64,000 bases of DNA, taken from the NCBI GenBank assembly GCA_025024175.1, contig QCXZ01000041.1, positions 32,111,786 to 32,175,785 of the forward strand, in the 5' to 3' direction. The DNA comes from Rhyzopertha dominica. Taxonomy: Eukaryota > Arthropoda > Insecta > Coleoptera > Bostrichidae. Under the pieces are notes generated by a model. It did not search any database. It saw only the letters and a program-made list of their open reading frames with translations, and had not been told where the DNA came from. The position numbers and the translations under genes were made by a program. This document shows positions 43,340 to 56,400 of this stretch, piece after piece (positions within the stretch are counted from its first letter, which is position 1; the number at the start of each line of letters is the position of its first letter).

Positions 43340-45350
43340 CTTCAAAAAGAATTCATTCTTTAAACTAGATTTCTAGGCACGCCCTCTCACCTCCGCGAAT
43401 GTCATAGTTTTTATAGATACTTATGGCGCTATTTACATAAAATCGGCCAATAATCAGAAAGGAGTTGCAATACCCGCGATAAAAGTTTATTTCACTATGA
43501 GTTCAAGTTTGATAAAAAATAACAGGTATACACATATCAAAATAAACTTTTGTGTGCTTCTTAGTGTGTTACCCATAACGGACACGTTCCGTTTTCAAGC
43601 GCCAGCCTAGAACTGTCACTCCGACAGGTTTTCCCACATCTTGTATTGACTATTTGAATGTTATTTGGGTATTTTGCCGCAGTTTTTCCTCTCGTTTGAT
43701 TGCTATGCATCATTTTTTCTAGATATCTTTCATTTTGGGCACTGCGAAATAAATTTGGTTTGGAACGCAAAACCACGTATTTTTACACATCGCTAACCAC
43801 ACACTATTTTTATTATTTTCCGCTTTCAGAAGAATATTCGGCAATTATAATAAAATGCTAACCCTCACAAAGAAACAATTCCACGAAAACGGCGTACGCA
43901 GATGCATCAGACGATTTGCATGAGATCACAAACACGCGACAATCTAGAATGAAACATGCCGTCACACGTTGTTTTTAGGGGACGTGATTAAATGCAATTT
44001 TCAATTTCAATTTAATTTGAAACGGTAATTTGTTACTATAGCTGTATTCTTTAAGTATTGCTTAATAAAAAAAAACATAAACAATTTCTCGAATGGGTCA
44101 AACCAAAATCCGCCACGGTGTCAAACTGAGCCCAAATTGAAATTTAAAAAATAGTAATGAAAAGGTGATTTTGAGGCAAATATTGTGCTTTTGAAACCGG
44201 TTATACTTAAGCTGGAGCTGCTATTTAAAGTACGAGTATGAACAGTAAAGGTTATTCGGCAAGCCAGGCCTAACCCAGCAAATTACACCAGTCATTTTTA
44301 AATCTCCTTTTCTCGTGATCTACTTTGTACAAAAGCGTCGACCGGCGATGCAAACTTCAACCGTCTTTGACATTTAAAATGGGGAAATATGTGAACGAAA
44401 TGTTTCACGGAGGAAGGCGAAAAAATCTCAGACCAAGAGCTCATCTCCATTCCACCGGATTCAATTTTATTTTACGAGGACGGCATGGAGAGTGGTAGCG
44501 ACACATCTAAATGAAAATTGGGAAACAAAAAGCATAAATACATATTTATTAGATCTGTTTCGTTGCGGCCAGTCTAAGATGAAATCTGTGTAAGGGAGTT
44601 ATGACGAGTGAGAAGTGCATAAATATTAATTTTTTATTGCAGATTATTACACAAAATCTACCCGTACTTGTACCTTTCCCAGAATCCTAGGAGAAATCTA
44701 TAAAAATTTTGACATTTTACACTGCCAATAATTGTCTAATATACCACATGGAATGATCATAATATTACAGGACATGCATTTTTTCGTATTTTCGCGCTAG
44801 TTGACGCAAAATTAGTTAGGTTCAATTCACGTATCCAACAACAGAGGAGGGCGCTGTTAAACTTAAAAACAATAGCAAATAATCAAAGCGTTGTTGCTTA
44901 CATTAAGCTGCTTGCTGTGAGAAGTGTGAATTAGAAACAAGTAATAACTATGGCATTATACTTATAGTATAGTTAGAGATAGTAAAAACGTTACCTCTAC
45001 CTACTGTTTGTGTAAATAACAAACACTTTATTACACTGCTTAAAGGTGTACATTTCTTCGTTTACCAACAACACAAGAACACATTATACATAAACCACAT
45101 GGTCGACAGCAGATGTGTGAAGGACTCTTAAAATTGCCTGAACAAGCTTTAGAACGTCGTTTTGTACCACCTAAATAAAAAGCTCTAATAATATAAAGCA
45201 ATAATAACATGGATCAGGAAGAATTAAAAAAAATCTGGCTTATTGGCGCGGGATTTTTTAGTCACTGAATCACTCAAAAAAGTTTTCGTAGTAATTATTA
45301 TAGAAGGTCTTATTTATTAACAGTATAATTCGTTTTTGTTTTTGTTACAA
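43340..45350. other. Mostly unrecognised; weak transposase-like traces
   Basis: A short open piece near 44399-44512 with 'EGEKISDQELISIPPDS' followed by an acidic stretch faintly resembles the N-terminus of piggyBac-type transposases. A Cys-rich minus-strand piece lies near 45055-45175. Neither is strong enough to call. The rest is AT-rich. Confidence 0.35.
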
Positions 45351-45359
45351 TATCTGTAC

Positions 45360-46290
45360 AGGGTGACAAAATAGTTCTGATATTTTTTCAGATATTTCAG
45401 TAGTTTAGAGATACCGCATACAAAAATAAATTCATTCAAGTTCATCAGCAATAACGTTTGTTATATCAATAACTTTAACACCAAGGATATAAATTAACAA
45501 TAAATGTTCGAAATTGCCCCCTTTGGTTTGATTACATTTACGCAGTCGCTTGCGAATGTTTCCGACGATGTTCGCAAACTGGTCTACCGTAATTTTGTCC
45601 CAGGCGCGCATCATAGGCGTTTTGAGCGCTTCGAAGGTAGCGTAGCGGGTAGCCGAGATTTTTTTATCCAAGCTGGACCACACCGAATAGCGAGTAGTCC
45701 ATGGGGTTGAGGTCCAGCGAGTTCGGCAGCAGCCGTCCTTGTCCCAAAAGCCCGGAAGCAGCTCCTCGTAGGCAGCGATTGTCGATTTGCCGGAGTGCGC
45801 CAGCACCCAGTCTTGTTGGAGAGTAAATTCAGCTGAGCCGAAGTGCTGCATCGACCACGGACGTTCCGCTCGATGAAGACCACCGGCGTCTTTCCGGTGG
45901 CGCAGATTCCACCCCAAACCATAACCGAAGCCGATGGTTTTGGTCGCAGCGGTCTTCTGCTGGCCTTTCTTGAGCAGCTGCCGGCTATTCTGGCAGTTGT
46001 GGAGCCTTCTCATCAGTGAAGATCACTTTCGACAGGCGAGCAGTTGTAGCATCAGGCGAGATTTCTCGAGCCGTTTCCTTCATCGTCTCATTCAGGAAGT
46101 GGACGCGAGCGATCTTGCAGAGGCGCAGTCCCAGCCTCTTTATGATGATATTTCTGACACTGTCTCAAGATTCTTCGCCTTTTTGCGCAGCGACACCTCC
46201 GGATTTCGTTGAATTCGGCACCGAATTTTCTGGATGTTCGAGGGGTTGTAGCGGTTGGACGGCCAGTTACATGGGTAACCTCGTCCACCC
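45360..46290 (-). pseudogene. Decayed Tc1/mariner-superfamily transposase
   Basis: Catalytic-domain landmarks are spread over three minus frames. 'KVIFTDEK' carries the first Asp (codon at 46012-46014). 'GFGYGLGWN' / 'MVWGGICATGKTP' is the block after it. 'QQDWVLAHSGKST' carries the second Asp (45810-45812). 'NSLDLNPMDYS' carries the third acidic position, an Asp (45712-45714). A conserved tail ends with 'RKRLRKCNQTKGGNFEHLL'. The spacing between the second and third Asp (98 nt) is not a multiple of three and is shorter than in DD37D-type relatives, so small deletions have occurred. The 193-codon frame 45432-46013 reads through part of it out of frame. 'ACAGGGTGAC' at about 45358 may be the terminal repeat. 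Dead; maT/DD37D-type is my best guess. Confidence 0.72.
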
Positions 46291-49200
46291 CAAGGTTACC
46301 TTGACGGCCAAGACAATAGACTTAGTGTTCTAAATATCTTAGTGCGCATAATTAGTGCTTACAATACTTTATTGATATTAATCGCTATTTTTAGTTGAAT
46401 AATGCTAACGCAGTTATTTTATATGGAATAAATACTTAAGATTGACTGTAAACATCAACATTAGTGTCGTTATGCTACCCGAGGGCATATCAAAGTAACT
46501 AGGCATTAATTGCTCATTGTCAAATGACAGTTTGTGTAAAATAAAGTTTTTAAAAAGCTGTTTTGCCAAACTCGTCATTTAATTGGCCGCTTCGAGGACG
46601 GTCTGCGGTCCCGCCGGTCTCTTCTGCCCTCTTCATACCTGCCTTGTGCAACTCGACGACGGTTACACGTTCAGTTTCACGAGACGAGACCAAAACAGAA
46701 TTAAAATTGACCACATAATTACAAGACTTTTTAGATCAAAATTGCACTAGAAATCAACAGAAATAAGAAAAAACCGTTATATCAATACCCAAAGACAGCA
46801 AAGTACAAAATTATCAGAATTTTTGTCACTCGTAATAGTTATTTACTTTATAGTTTACATTAATTTTTAAGGTAACGATTTTGTCAAGTTATAAATAATC
46901 TACAAACGTGTACTTTTGAGCTAACCATGCATATCTTTAAAATACCATCTAATCCCAACCTTTCAGACATTTTCCTATACAAGCGAAGGAGGGATTTAGC
47001 TTCTATTTTTTATATATTTTTGGCTATCTGGCTTGATCAAATGAACAAGTGTTATTTAAGAGCTTCTTATACCCTATTGGCTAAATAGGTAGGTTGTGCA
47101 TACCTCTCATACTTCAACAGTCATGGAAGAGTGAAACAACTTTTAGAAGCATGGAAGTTTCCTCATTTGTACCCAAAGTTTGAAGATGCGGTATAGATTG
47201 CGAAATATTACATTTAGGTGTAAACTGTTACGTGGGAGTGTGTGATGTAAACACAAAATATAAAATTTAATGCCTAGTTTTAATATTTCATCTATACCGT
47301 TTTTATTTGTATTAGACTTTTTAATATATCTATATTATTTACCTAGTCTTACCTTTGTATAGACACAAGTAATCGTTGGCAAACGATTCTTAAAAGAAAT
47401 TTTTAACACCATTTGGTTGCAATAACTGTATCCATTTGTTTGACCTTTTAAAAGAGCGATGAGCTTTCGGTATTTAGACACATCGATTTTGTTGTTGACG
47501 TTCAAAGTAGCTTTCGACATTGAGTAAATAGTAGGTAACGAGTCTTTGATAATTCCCAAAGATACGGCAGTAAAACTTCCTTTGTTTGTATTTTCACCTT
47601 TTTCTTATCACAAAAATGAAGGAATTTCTATAGGCCCGTTCTTGCTGCTTCTCTTATTTCTTCTGCTAATTCTTCACCATCACCATCACTTATGTTTTAA
47701 TAGTTTTTATAACGTTTTATTTGTCTGACACCAGATTGAGAAAAAATAGCAATAATAAACAGCCGGTTGAAGTACGGAGTTTTCACATATCCACGTCTCT
47801 CCCTGTAGTTTAATAATGATAATATTTTTTTAACAAATTGTAAATATCTTCGAATTACCGTATATTATGTATATTGATGGTTATAGTATTTACTTAGTCT
47901 TCTCAGTTCGACAGTGGGGAAAACCGTTAACTGACTAGATACACTTTTCATACGTTTTTTTTTGTAGTTTTACGCAATGATTACGAATAACCCCACTGAG
48001 GATAATGATCTGTAGATAGAGGTTCCAAATCAAACCAGTAGATGGTGGCAGCTTAATAGCATATTATTTTTACTTTGCATTTTATGGAAAAGTTGACCCA
48101 ATAATTCTTTATTTTTTTATATAAAACGATTTAGATTTAGATCCTATTCTCACATTGAAAATTATTTTTATAGTTAAACAAGCCGGCAAAAGGAAGAAGC
48201 GGTGCGGTACGATTTCATATTAGTGATTTTCTCTTTTTTGTCATATTGTTCACAGGAAACATAATGATCATACGATAGGAGGACATGACCGATGTATTTA
48301 ATAAAACACAGTCACGAGACGGAATAGGTTAGGTACCCAATTTTTCAAATTGAGTACTTTTTACAGGTTTCCTTTAACTTTTCAGCCTTTTTTGATCTTA
48401 TTTTAATTTGAGTTTGGTTAAATTCGTTGTTTAACATTCAATTTGACGATATTTAAGGTCGCTTAGAGCAGACAAACTTATAAATGTGTAGTAGTACATA
48501 AGCTTCTTAATTGTTATTTTACAATCAGCATTATCATTATACCATAATTTTATACTTATGACAATAAATTGAATGGTTGGCATTTCTAGTTTTATTTAAA
48601 TTTTTTTTAAACTTAAAGTTTACCCGGGGAAGTTATCTGTAGTTTGATCTACGATAGTCGTGAATGCCCTTAATATAAGCGACATCTTGATGCAACCTAC
48701 GCTAATTATCGATTTATCAAAAATGTCATTAATGTGTGTGGACGTATGTAAACGTATGTGTTTGTAAACTTTATACTTCAAACAGCCAAGTAGGATGGCG
48801 AAAATGTATATAAAACTACTAAACTAAGCAAAAACCCACTTCATGCCTCAAAAATACCCTTACAATGTAACGAATGTAAAATGATGATAACGGTTAAATC
48901 GTGCAAGCCCAACCATTCAAATCTAAAGCGTGAGTATTAATTAATTCCTTTAAATTCGAATAATTTAATATTTTTCAATTCAACGACTCCATTCACGAAC
49001 ACCGAATATTAAAGGGACGCCCCGCATATTTTTATCCGTGCGAGATTTTCATCTCCAAGAGGGAAAGCCTCAAGCACCCGAGGGAAAAGTGTCTGAAATA
49101 ACAGTAACAATACAACGAGACTTCACGTTAATTCAAAGCGTGTCGTGATTCCGATTTTTTGTTGACTCGGCGTATAAACCGAGAACGAGAGTGGCACAAA

Positions 49201-49972
49201 ATCAATCTCGAAATAGAATGAATATTGTATAAGCCCGATTTGCATTCTGATCGCTTTTATTGTTAGTAGCCGACTTTCTGCAATACGGGAGTAAAAAAAT
49301 CCCTTCGTTCTATCTCCTCAACTGGCAATGTATACAAATTCGTGATTGCACAAGAATATTATGTTACGCTCCTGATCGAATACAGTGCAGGATAAGTTGA
49401 GTTAACCTAGATATCTAGAATGTGTTCAGCTACTGATAACGTTACTAACGAAGGGAACGAACTGGAATAGTTACAATTTAAATTAAATAAAATATGCCCT
49501 AGTCACCCATCGCATCCCACGACTTGAGGTTTGTTGCAAGTTGGATTCTTCAAATTGAATATTGTTCATTTTTTGTATACCAGACGATACTTATCTACAA
49601 GATCATGACTGTACATTTTTCTTATAAATAATGCTATAGTTAGCTTACTGAGTATTTGAAACCACTGACCGTTTCATTTACATTGAAGGCGACTGTACAT
49701 AAAAGTGAAATGAAATGCCCTAGTGCCATCTAAAAACAAATGCACACTGGTTGGACTATAAAAACGCTAGCCATCCGTTCAAGATATCCTAGCAATTGCA
49801 TCAAAGGACTCTCTCTATATGACTACTATTATGTAATTTAATATCATTTTCTTAAGTAAACAATCTGATCTCACGATTCCAGCTTTCTCTATTTTTAGAC
49901 TCTGGGTAATATTACCGAATCATTGACCTGCGTAGACCTACAGCGAATGCAAATGCGAAAATGTAAGCATAT
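46291..49972. other. Non-coding; a GC-richer block at 48.95-49.29 kb
   Basis: No gene recognised in 3.7 kb. A 74-codon minus frame at 47335-47559 has more balanced residue use than its neighbours but no known domain. The block 48950-49290 is more complex in sequence than its AT-rich surroundings and could be conserved non-coding DNA. Confidence 0.4.
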
Positions 49973-50403
49973 GCAGCTTTTCTCAGCAAAGAATGACGTT
50001 ACGTCAACAGTGGGTATGGCGCCGCTTGTCTTCATTGCTGTTAGATTTATCGCGTATGAAAAGCAAACATAACCTGACATTTTCGTTCTATTTTTCAAAG
50101 CACTTTATCAATGAAAAAACAATTTCCTTAACCCTGGATTTAACGGCTTTGGCATTTTCACTCAATAGCGGTTCACATGAAACTTTCAAAAAAAATTAAT
50201 TTCACAGAACAAAAACAACGGAGCTAAGAATGCTGTTGTAAAAGGGAAAAAGGCTCTCAATTGCACGTGCTGGCAGTGAAAAACGAAGTATCAAACGTTG
50301 GTTGTTAAATACACCCACTATTGCCATTCTCAATCAATTGTAGTGGACGTTCTACGTTGAGCTGGTACTAAAGTTACGTCATTCTTTGCTGAAAAAGGCT
50401 GTA
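49973..50403. mobile_element. MITE with ~30-bp inverted ends
   Basis: Left end 49973-50003 and right end 50372-50403 are inverted copies containing TCAGCAAAGAATGACGT, with two or three differences. About 430 bp, no transposase. The 67/68-codon frames over it are incidental. Confidence 0.75.
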
Positions 50404-53400
50404 CTTTTCAAAGGCTAGGTTACAACTGCACACTGGTGACTAGAAGCTAGAACTATCGATCCCCCATCTAATAAAAATAATCTAAATTGTTTACGTATTT
50501 GACGCACATTTAGCGATGATGTGATGGTTACACTCTAAGCTGTACCTTTTTAACAAAAAATTAAGTTTAACCTTCAACAAATGCTGAAGAAAGCAGACAA
50601 TCGAGCAGACAACTATATGCATTTGAAATTTTATGTTGAGAAAAATAGTAAATAGAGCAACTTTCACTATTTTTAGCGCAACCTACTCACGCTTATACGT
50701 GTGAGTAAGATCTCGGCTTCTAAGCGTCATACTGACCTCAGGATTTCGCTAGGTGAAAGCTTACGGTCTACGGGCGAGCCTGGACTACCACTTTTAGGTA
50801 GGGTTACTATGATGTTGACCTAAGGTCAAAATACTCTTTTTCACGTAAAATTTTATATATTGCTTGCTAGCTATCGTTGCACTGGTTTTTGATGCTGAAT
50901 ATGATGAAGAATGTCAAATTTGGATTAAGACTGTGAAGGATATGTACCATGTATGATATTAAAAAAAATACTGACCTGTGACTGGTGGGTTGCACCGGCA
51001 ATACCTATCTACATATATGGGCTTTGATTAATTTTTAAAATAAACCTTAGCATTTGTGATAACCGGGATGTCTGTTCATCATTTACGCTAATTTGAATGC
51101 AGAGTGATTTAAAAAAAGTGAGGAAAATTCCGAAGTTGCGCTCTTATTGGGGCATTCATTACTTATTTTTGTCACCTTTTATTTTTCTCAAAATGCGAAA
51201 TACATAAAAAAATAGTTACAGTTTTGCGGGTATTGATAAATTCGTGAAGCCAATTACTGAAATCGACCGCTAAGTTAAATATATAAATAAAAGCATTGCA
51301 CTTTAGGAGCAGGAAATGTCAACATTATTGCGGTTTGTACCGCGTATTTGCATAATGCCGATGGGGTGACTGGAATGTCAGGTCGGCTACCAGATATGCA
51401 TGTGTGCGAGGCCGTAACTATTCCAATAACGCAATATCATCTGACAACGGTGTGCTAATAATGTCGGTGGATTTAATTGACTGCTGCGTGTGACACTGCA
51501 GTTCCAAATATTATGTTTGCCTTAACGTCTGTTTATCTGCTGATTTAAAATTTGAGAAAAGTGAAAATGACAGACACCGCAACCGGTTTACTGGTATTAT
51601 CGTTTGCTATATCCATGCGATTAAGACTGTGAATTATCTTATTCCATGTAGTTAGCCCTTATTGTTGCCTCTTCTACGTACATTCGCATATAAACATATA
51701 ACCACCCTTCTCGTTGGTCATGCTTTATTTTTATCCATATACAAGAATCTGAGTCTCAAAACAAAATCAAATTTGCACTTTTTGCGTCGTTTCAATTTCA
51801 TCGCTCCATTAGCTTTATTTAGCTATATGTAGATGATGCTAGAGATAATATTACCTAGAATATGAAAACAGATGAGCATTTTACATAATTGATAAACTAC
51901 TGGACTCTCATAATGTGCGTGGAATAATCACAAAGGGATTATTACAGTCATACCAAAATCAAGGCTTGCGATAACCTCAACTAGACTTGTGAAAGTGCAA
52001 CTGCGAGACTGTGCCAACATCTTTGCCACCACAAACGTGACACCAATTCGTACTCAAAGGGATTGTTGTATCAACATAAAGACGTATAATGAACTCAGCT
52101 AGACTCTTACAAAGTGAGCTCGCTTTAAATGTTAACGTAACACTAGAATGATTTTGATTTCTTAAAAAAAAGCTACATCAACCTTTGAGAGATAACATTT
52201 AAGCTGTCATTTAGCAAGTAAGCGCGGTACTGTGTGGTGTGATGGATCTAAATATGATCTCTACTATAACCTCTCTCGCAAACCACTTTATCGTGATAAC
52301 AGTTGTAGTAAGCTGGATCAGGGCACACTATCTTCAGAACAAAGTCGTTAGAAGAATGCGTAGGCGAAACTAGCTGTGGGGTCCAAGCGGATTGACCAAA
52401 GTTTACTAATTTACATACATCGCTCGCCAAGAAGCTTCTATGGTGCAATCGATAGGAACCTGCACTAAATTAACACAGTTTTAATCCCTCTAGAATGCAG
52501 TATTCCTCCTAGATGGCGCTGAGGGCTTTATCTCTCACTTGCGTCTATTCCGCAAGACGTGCTTAAGCCGCACGGCAGTCTGCCTTGGTCAATTTACTCG
52601 GTATCTTTCACTGAGGAGCTTCAACAAGAACAAAGTAGTCGTTGGGGGCAAGTGGATTAAACACAGTAGATGTTTATTAATTTATAATCCGTAGGTGTGT
52701 TGGGTGGGATAACACCGTACAGGCTTTATTTTCAGTCCCTTGATTATATTTCTTGGCCATTCAGAAAAGAAAGATAACTACAGGTCTATTTTTAATAGTA
52801 GCTTTATATTAATTATAAATGAGTTTAAAAAAACAATAATATGAAAGAAACATCTAATTTTAGCTGCCATTCTTGAGGTTCGCACGACAAAAATGAGCTT
52901 CTGTATAAAACAAAAACTTTGAAATAATTGATATGCATATTATTAATTTTAGTTCAGTCAGTGTTGAATGAATCCTTCAAAAAGGGTCTTATCTATTTAT
53001 AATTTGCATTACAGTCTAGCTAATGGAAAATAAGTCTTTTATCTCTTCCAACTTGCAAAGACTTGACATTATTGATTCTGATTTTGCCTCAATTAAAGAC
53101 ATGACAAGAGCTTCTTGTGATTCTAGAACCTAGATGTGTAACAAAAGGTTCAACTTTAGAACTGACTGATACACCGTCATTTTTGTTTCAGGTAACTGAT
53201 ATAGATAAGTAGCTTAAAAGATTAATTGACGTATTTTTGGGAATAAGTCAGTCAGGCTTCTTTGTAATTATAAAAATGTAATAACACTTTAGGCCTCTTT
53301 GCCTTTGAATATAGAAAAATCTAAACAATCAAAGATATTGTCAATGCATATATATCTTTGTATTATTCTTTCTATATCCGAAGATCATATATATCCTTTG

Positions 53401-53560
53401 AATATGGAAACTAAAAAATAAAAAATTTTGTTTGCAATAATACAGGTATTTGATGAAATAGTGCAATGTACTGTTGGGTTGATACATAATTATCCAGCCT
53501 TTTCTTCAACAAATTTCATTCAACAAAAGCAATAACAATATTTGACAAAAATATATTTAA
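50404..53560. other. Non-coding; complex block at 51.31-51.64 kb
   Basis: No gene recognised. 51310-51640 has higher sequence complexity than its surroundings without ORF or repeat. Two loosely similar direct copies may lie at about 51938-52010 and 52058-52130 (AAAGGGATT..CTAGACT), too diverged to call. A 66-codon minus frame at 52248-52448 has several Cys but no known domain. Confidence 0.4.
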
Positions 53561-53569
53561 ATGATTATT

Positions 53570-53962
53570 GTGGAACGTATTCGCTTGGCAAACAGTCGAT
53601 TCAACCGGCAAAGAGCTCACGGTTCTCGGAGCCAATTCACGCATTGACATCGGCGACTACCTGATCAAATCGTCGTAAATTTTGCTCCTTCGCCAGTTTT
53701 TCAACGAGTGGTTGACGTGGTAGTTTGTAGGTGCTGCAACCGGTGAATATGAAGGATGTGGAAGCATATACTAGGCGAAGAATTCGACGACACCACGCTC
53801 AATATGTGGACGTGCGTTATCGTAGTGGAAGACGATATGGTTCTTATTGCGCTGTCTTTTCGGCCTCGATTGTAGAGCGAAGGCGGTGAAGCTGAGCTAA
53901 GTAGACGTCGCTGTTGATGTTATAATGCCGCTTACCATTTTTGTCCGGAATCCGCCACTGTT
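53570..53962 (-). pseudogene. Mariner transposase, C-terminal half
   Basis: The minus strand carries 'INSDVYLAQLHRLRS', then 'HYDNARPHIERGVVEFFA' with the second catalytic Asp (codon at 53819-53821), then 'LPHPSYSPVAAP', where the third catalytic Asp of the SPDLAP motif has become Val. The distance between the two positions is 26 residues instead of the 34 of DD34D mariners, so a small in-frame deletion has also happened. A stop lies between them. The N-terminal half of a similar mariner is at 56650-56985 in the same orientation, so the two may be one copy split by later insertions. Dead. Confidence 0.8.
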
Positions 53963-53965
53963 GAC

Positions 53966-54060
53966 CAGGGACGCCGACTCCATGGGTGCTCGGGGGCTCC
54001 AGCACCCACGAGAGGTATATTGTGGGTGCGGAGCACCCACGACGAAATAGACATCATCCC
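53966..54060. repeat. hAT-like terminal fragment with GGGTGCT hairpins
   Basis: Starts CAGGGACGCCGACTCC and contains nested inverted copies of GGGTGCT/AGCACCC, as in the ends of some hAT elements. It abuts the mariner fragment exactly. No second end identified. Confidence 0.4.
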
Positions 54061-54185
54061 ACGGCTTGAATAAAATATGTAACTGTTTTGTGTTACGTGA
54101 TTTTGAATTCCTGTAAGTCATTTACATTAAATCAATTAGGTAGTGGAAACAAGCTGATTGAACGTATCTGCTTTGTCTCACTTGA

Positions 54186-54235
54186 TTCACAGATAACTGT
54201 GACGATCGTTTCGACCTAGAACGATCATTGTCAAA
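54186..54235 (-). ncRNA. Degenerate hammerhead-like core, Penelope tail
   Basis: On the minus strand: TTGACAA (two changes from CUGANGA), a GATC/GGTC stem and GAAACGATC. Its place downstream of the Penelope fragment at 54300-55320 is that expected for the tail. Confidence 0.35.
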
Positions 54236-54299
54236 GAGATAACAGCGTTATACTAAACTCAGATGTGCAGAATTTTGTTTGCATCCCCTTTTTTACAGG

Positions 54300-55320
54300 G
54301 GTTGTAAAATACAGTTGTAAAATCTCTCGCCTGGGTTTGAAGGCCGACTTTGTAATTTCGGCAATATCAAAGGCGAACTTGTCGTGGAAATTTCTATTTG
54401 TATATTTTCCAAATGTTCTGAAAGGTTCAGTTTTTTACCATTCCTTTCGCAATGTAAAATTTTGACGTCGTTTTCATCTAAGTGATGGTTATTTCTTATG
54501 CAATGGTCAGCAAAACTTGTTGTGCTTTTGTTTGAATTTGTATTCGTAACATGTTCTTTAATTCTGTTTTTAATAGCTCTACCTCATTGTCCTATGTATA
54601 TCATGTCACATTGCACGCATTCTATTTGATAAGTGCCGCTTTTGTTCAATTTATTGGATCCTGGCTTATTGTTAACTAGAAGACCTCCCAAATTGCACTT
54701 ATTAACCTCTATTGCTTTTATTCCGAGTCTATTCAGCCTATTTTTAACACAAACACTAACTCCTTTGACATAATTTACTGCGGCAAAAATACGTTCTTTT
54801 TCATTGATGTTAGCATTGTACAGCATTCTTTGTATTCTAGTTTTATATTGCTTTTTAAGTATTTGGTCCACAATTTTTGTGTCGCATCCATTGTTAAAGG
54901 CTATTTGTTTAATTGCCGTCAATTCTTTTTCGAAACTTTCTTTTCTAAGTGGTATATTTATTAGTCTGTTTATTAAACTATAAAACACGGAATGTTTAAT
55001 CTGTAACGATTGATTTGAAGAAGACGGGATTGTAACATCTGACTGTGTTGGTTTTCTATAAATTTAAAAGTCTATTTTACTATTTTTTACCGACATTGAT
55101 AAGTCCAGAAAATGAAGAACTCCATCCTTTTCTTTTTCTAGGGTAAATTAAATCTTTTTATTTATTGTATTTAAGAATTTTAAGAATACATCCAACTGCC
55201 TGTCAGGTCCCGTCCAAATCCAAAAAATATCATCAGCATATCTAGTCCAGAATAATACATTTTTAATAATTTCATTTTTCTTTGCAAAAAGCTTTTCTTC
55301 GAAATTTGACATGAAAATTT
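54300..55320 (-). pseudogene. Penelope-like element B: reverse transcriptase to GIY-YIG
   Basis: The minus strand starts mid-reverse transcriptase with 'FMSNFEEKLFAKKNEI' and the palm motif 'TRYADDIFWIW' (about 55225-55255), then 'LDVFLKFLNTINKKI'. After a stop near 55148 and a frame change comes the 134-codon frame 54584-54988, which runs to the nuclease entry 'CVQCDMIYIGQ'. A TGA sits where GQTGR should continue; the frame then goes on 'GRAIKNRIKEH', with a readable tail to about 54300. Penelope elements use this single protein for target-primed copying. This copy is 5'-truncated, and its upstream piece is inverted (next entry). Dead. Confidence 0.85.
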
Positions 55321-55321
55321 G

Positions 55322-55443
55322 AGTACTGAATATTGTGGAAATTTGCATAGATCAAAGTTATTTTACGTTCAGTGACACATTCTACAAACAAGACGATGGA
55401 CTGCCAATGGTTTCACCTTTGTCTCCAGTTTTGGCCGATATAA
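55322..55443 (+). pseudogene. Inverted 5' piece of Penelope element B
   Basis: On the plus strand this 120-bp piece reads 'NIVEICIDQSYFTFSDTF' then 'DGLPMVSPLSPVLADI', the reverse transcriptase section that comes immediately before 'FMSNFEEK', the first residues of the minus-strand fragment. The two pieces are thus contiguous in the protein but head-to-head in the DNA, with no loss at the break. That is the geometry of a 5' inversion during insertion. Confidence 0.85.
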
Positions 55444-55467
55444 AAACGAACTGGTTGGTCAAATTTA

Positions 55468-56400
55468 TCAAGTTAAAAGGTCTGCAGTGGTGCTGAATTT
55501 CTCAAACCCACCCAACCTTATTTTAGAATTTCTTGTGAAAACAAGTGCGTTGTTCAGTTTTTGTATATCTGATTTTTTATTTATTGCATTGATATTTTGA
55601 TTAATGTAAACCATTTCGGTTATTAATCTCTTGTTTGTATTACTTTCTTTATCCAAAATGTTGACATTATTCCTGTTAATATGTCCATTGTTGGTTACTA
55701 TTATGTGTTCTGTAAGTGAGTATCTATCCCTTTGTTTAGTTATATAACTTGTGGAAAGCCAATCTATTACTATTAACCTTCCATTGTGATGTCTGTCCTA
55801 AGTAAACTTATCTTCTCAATCCTCACATTCCAAACAATACATATATAACATTTTCTTGATATTTTGTAGGTATTTTTGATTTTAATGTTGTAAGTAGGGT
55901 TGAACCATTCTTTTTGTTCTGGATTGCAATTTTTATGTTTTCAGTTTTAAACGTTCTGATTAATGTTATTGTCAATCCAGTAATGCTTCGTAGGGATCCA
56001 TACCTTCTATGTTCTACTGTTTGTAGGTAATTGTCAACCATATGATCATGATTACCCTCTGCCCTACGTCACCCTGCATACCACCGCTATTCACCGTTAG
56101 CGTGTTTGTGTTACATGAAGTGTTGATTAATCAGTAGTAGTATACAAGATTTTATTTATCATCGTTTTCGAGTATGAATTGTGTATTGATAAATATTTTA
56201 AGATTTTTCTCGATAAATTGTAAATGTGATCTGACATGTAGTTTATATACCTCCCCGAAGAAGCTGGTTTCCGGTACCAATCTAGTATTATTTTATTATT
56301 TTTTCGTATGACTTTGGTGTCCAAAAAGGTACTCCACATTCTACCTCTCATTCTGTAGTGAATTTTATATACTGATCATAGGCGTTGAACACAGTTTCTA
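55468..56400 (-). pseudogene. Penelope-like element A: reverse transcriptase end to GIY-YIG
   Basis: Minus strand, a different Penelope family. It starts with 'VFNAYDQYIKFTTE', a stop, and 'FLDTKVIRKNNKIILDWYRKP' continued by 'SSGRYINYMSDHIYNLSRK' (frame 56127-56351). Then 'RTFKTENIKIAIQNKK' and 'IPTKYQENVIYV' (frame 55823-56041) lead to the nuclease with 'LGQTSQWKVN' and 'RLAFHK' in a new frame, then 'YSLTEH', and a tail 'NTNKRLITEMVYI' (frame 55468-55656). The catalytic palm YADD is absent: the copy is 5'-truncated after it. Its 3' end directly meets the inverted piece of element B at about 55450. Several stops and frameshifts; dead. Confidence 0.8.

Noticed and set aside
45055..45175. Cys-rich minus-strand peptide as a zinc-finger exon
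   Set aside because: Only about 40 residues, no start or splice support and no spacing that matches a known finger.
45504..46333. Plus-strand frames of 68-105 codons
   Set aside because: They are antisense to the decayed mariner-type transposase, whose motifs read on the minus strand.
47335..47559. 74-codon minus-strand frame as a small gene
   Set aside because: Residue use is more normal than in neighbours, but no similarity, start context or splice signal could be established.
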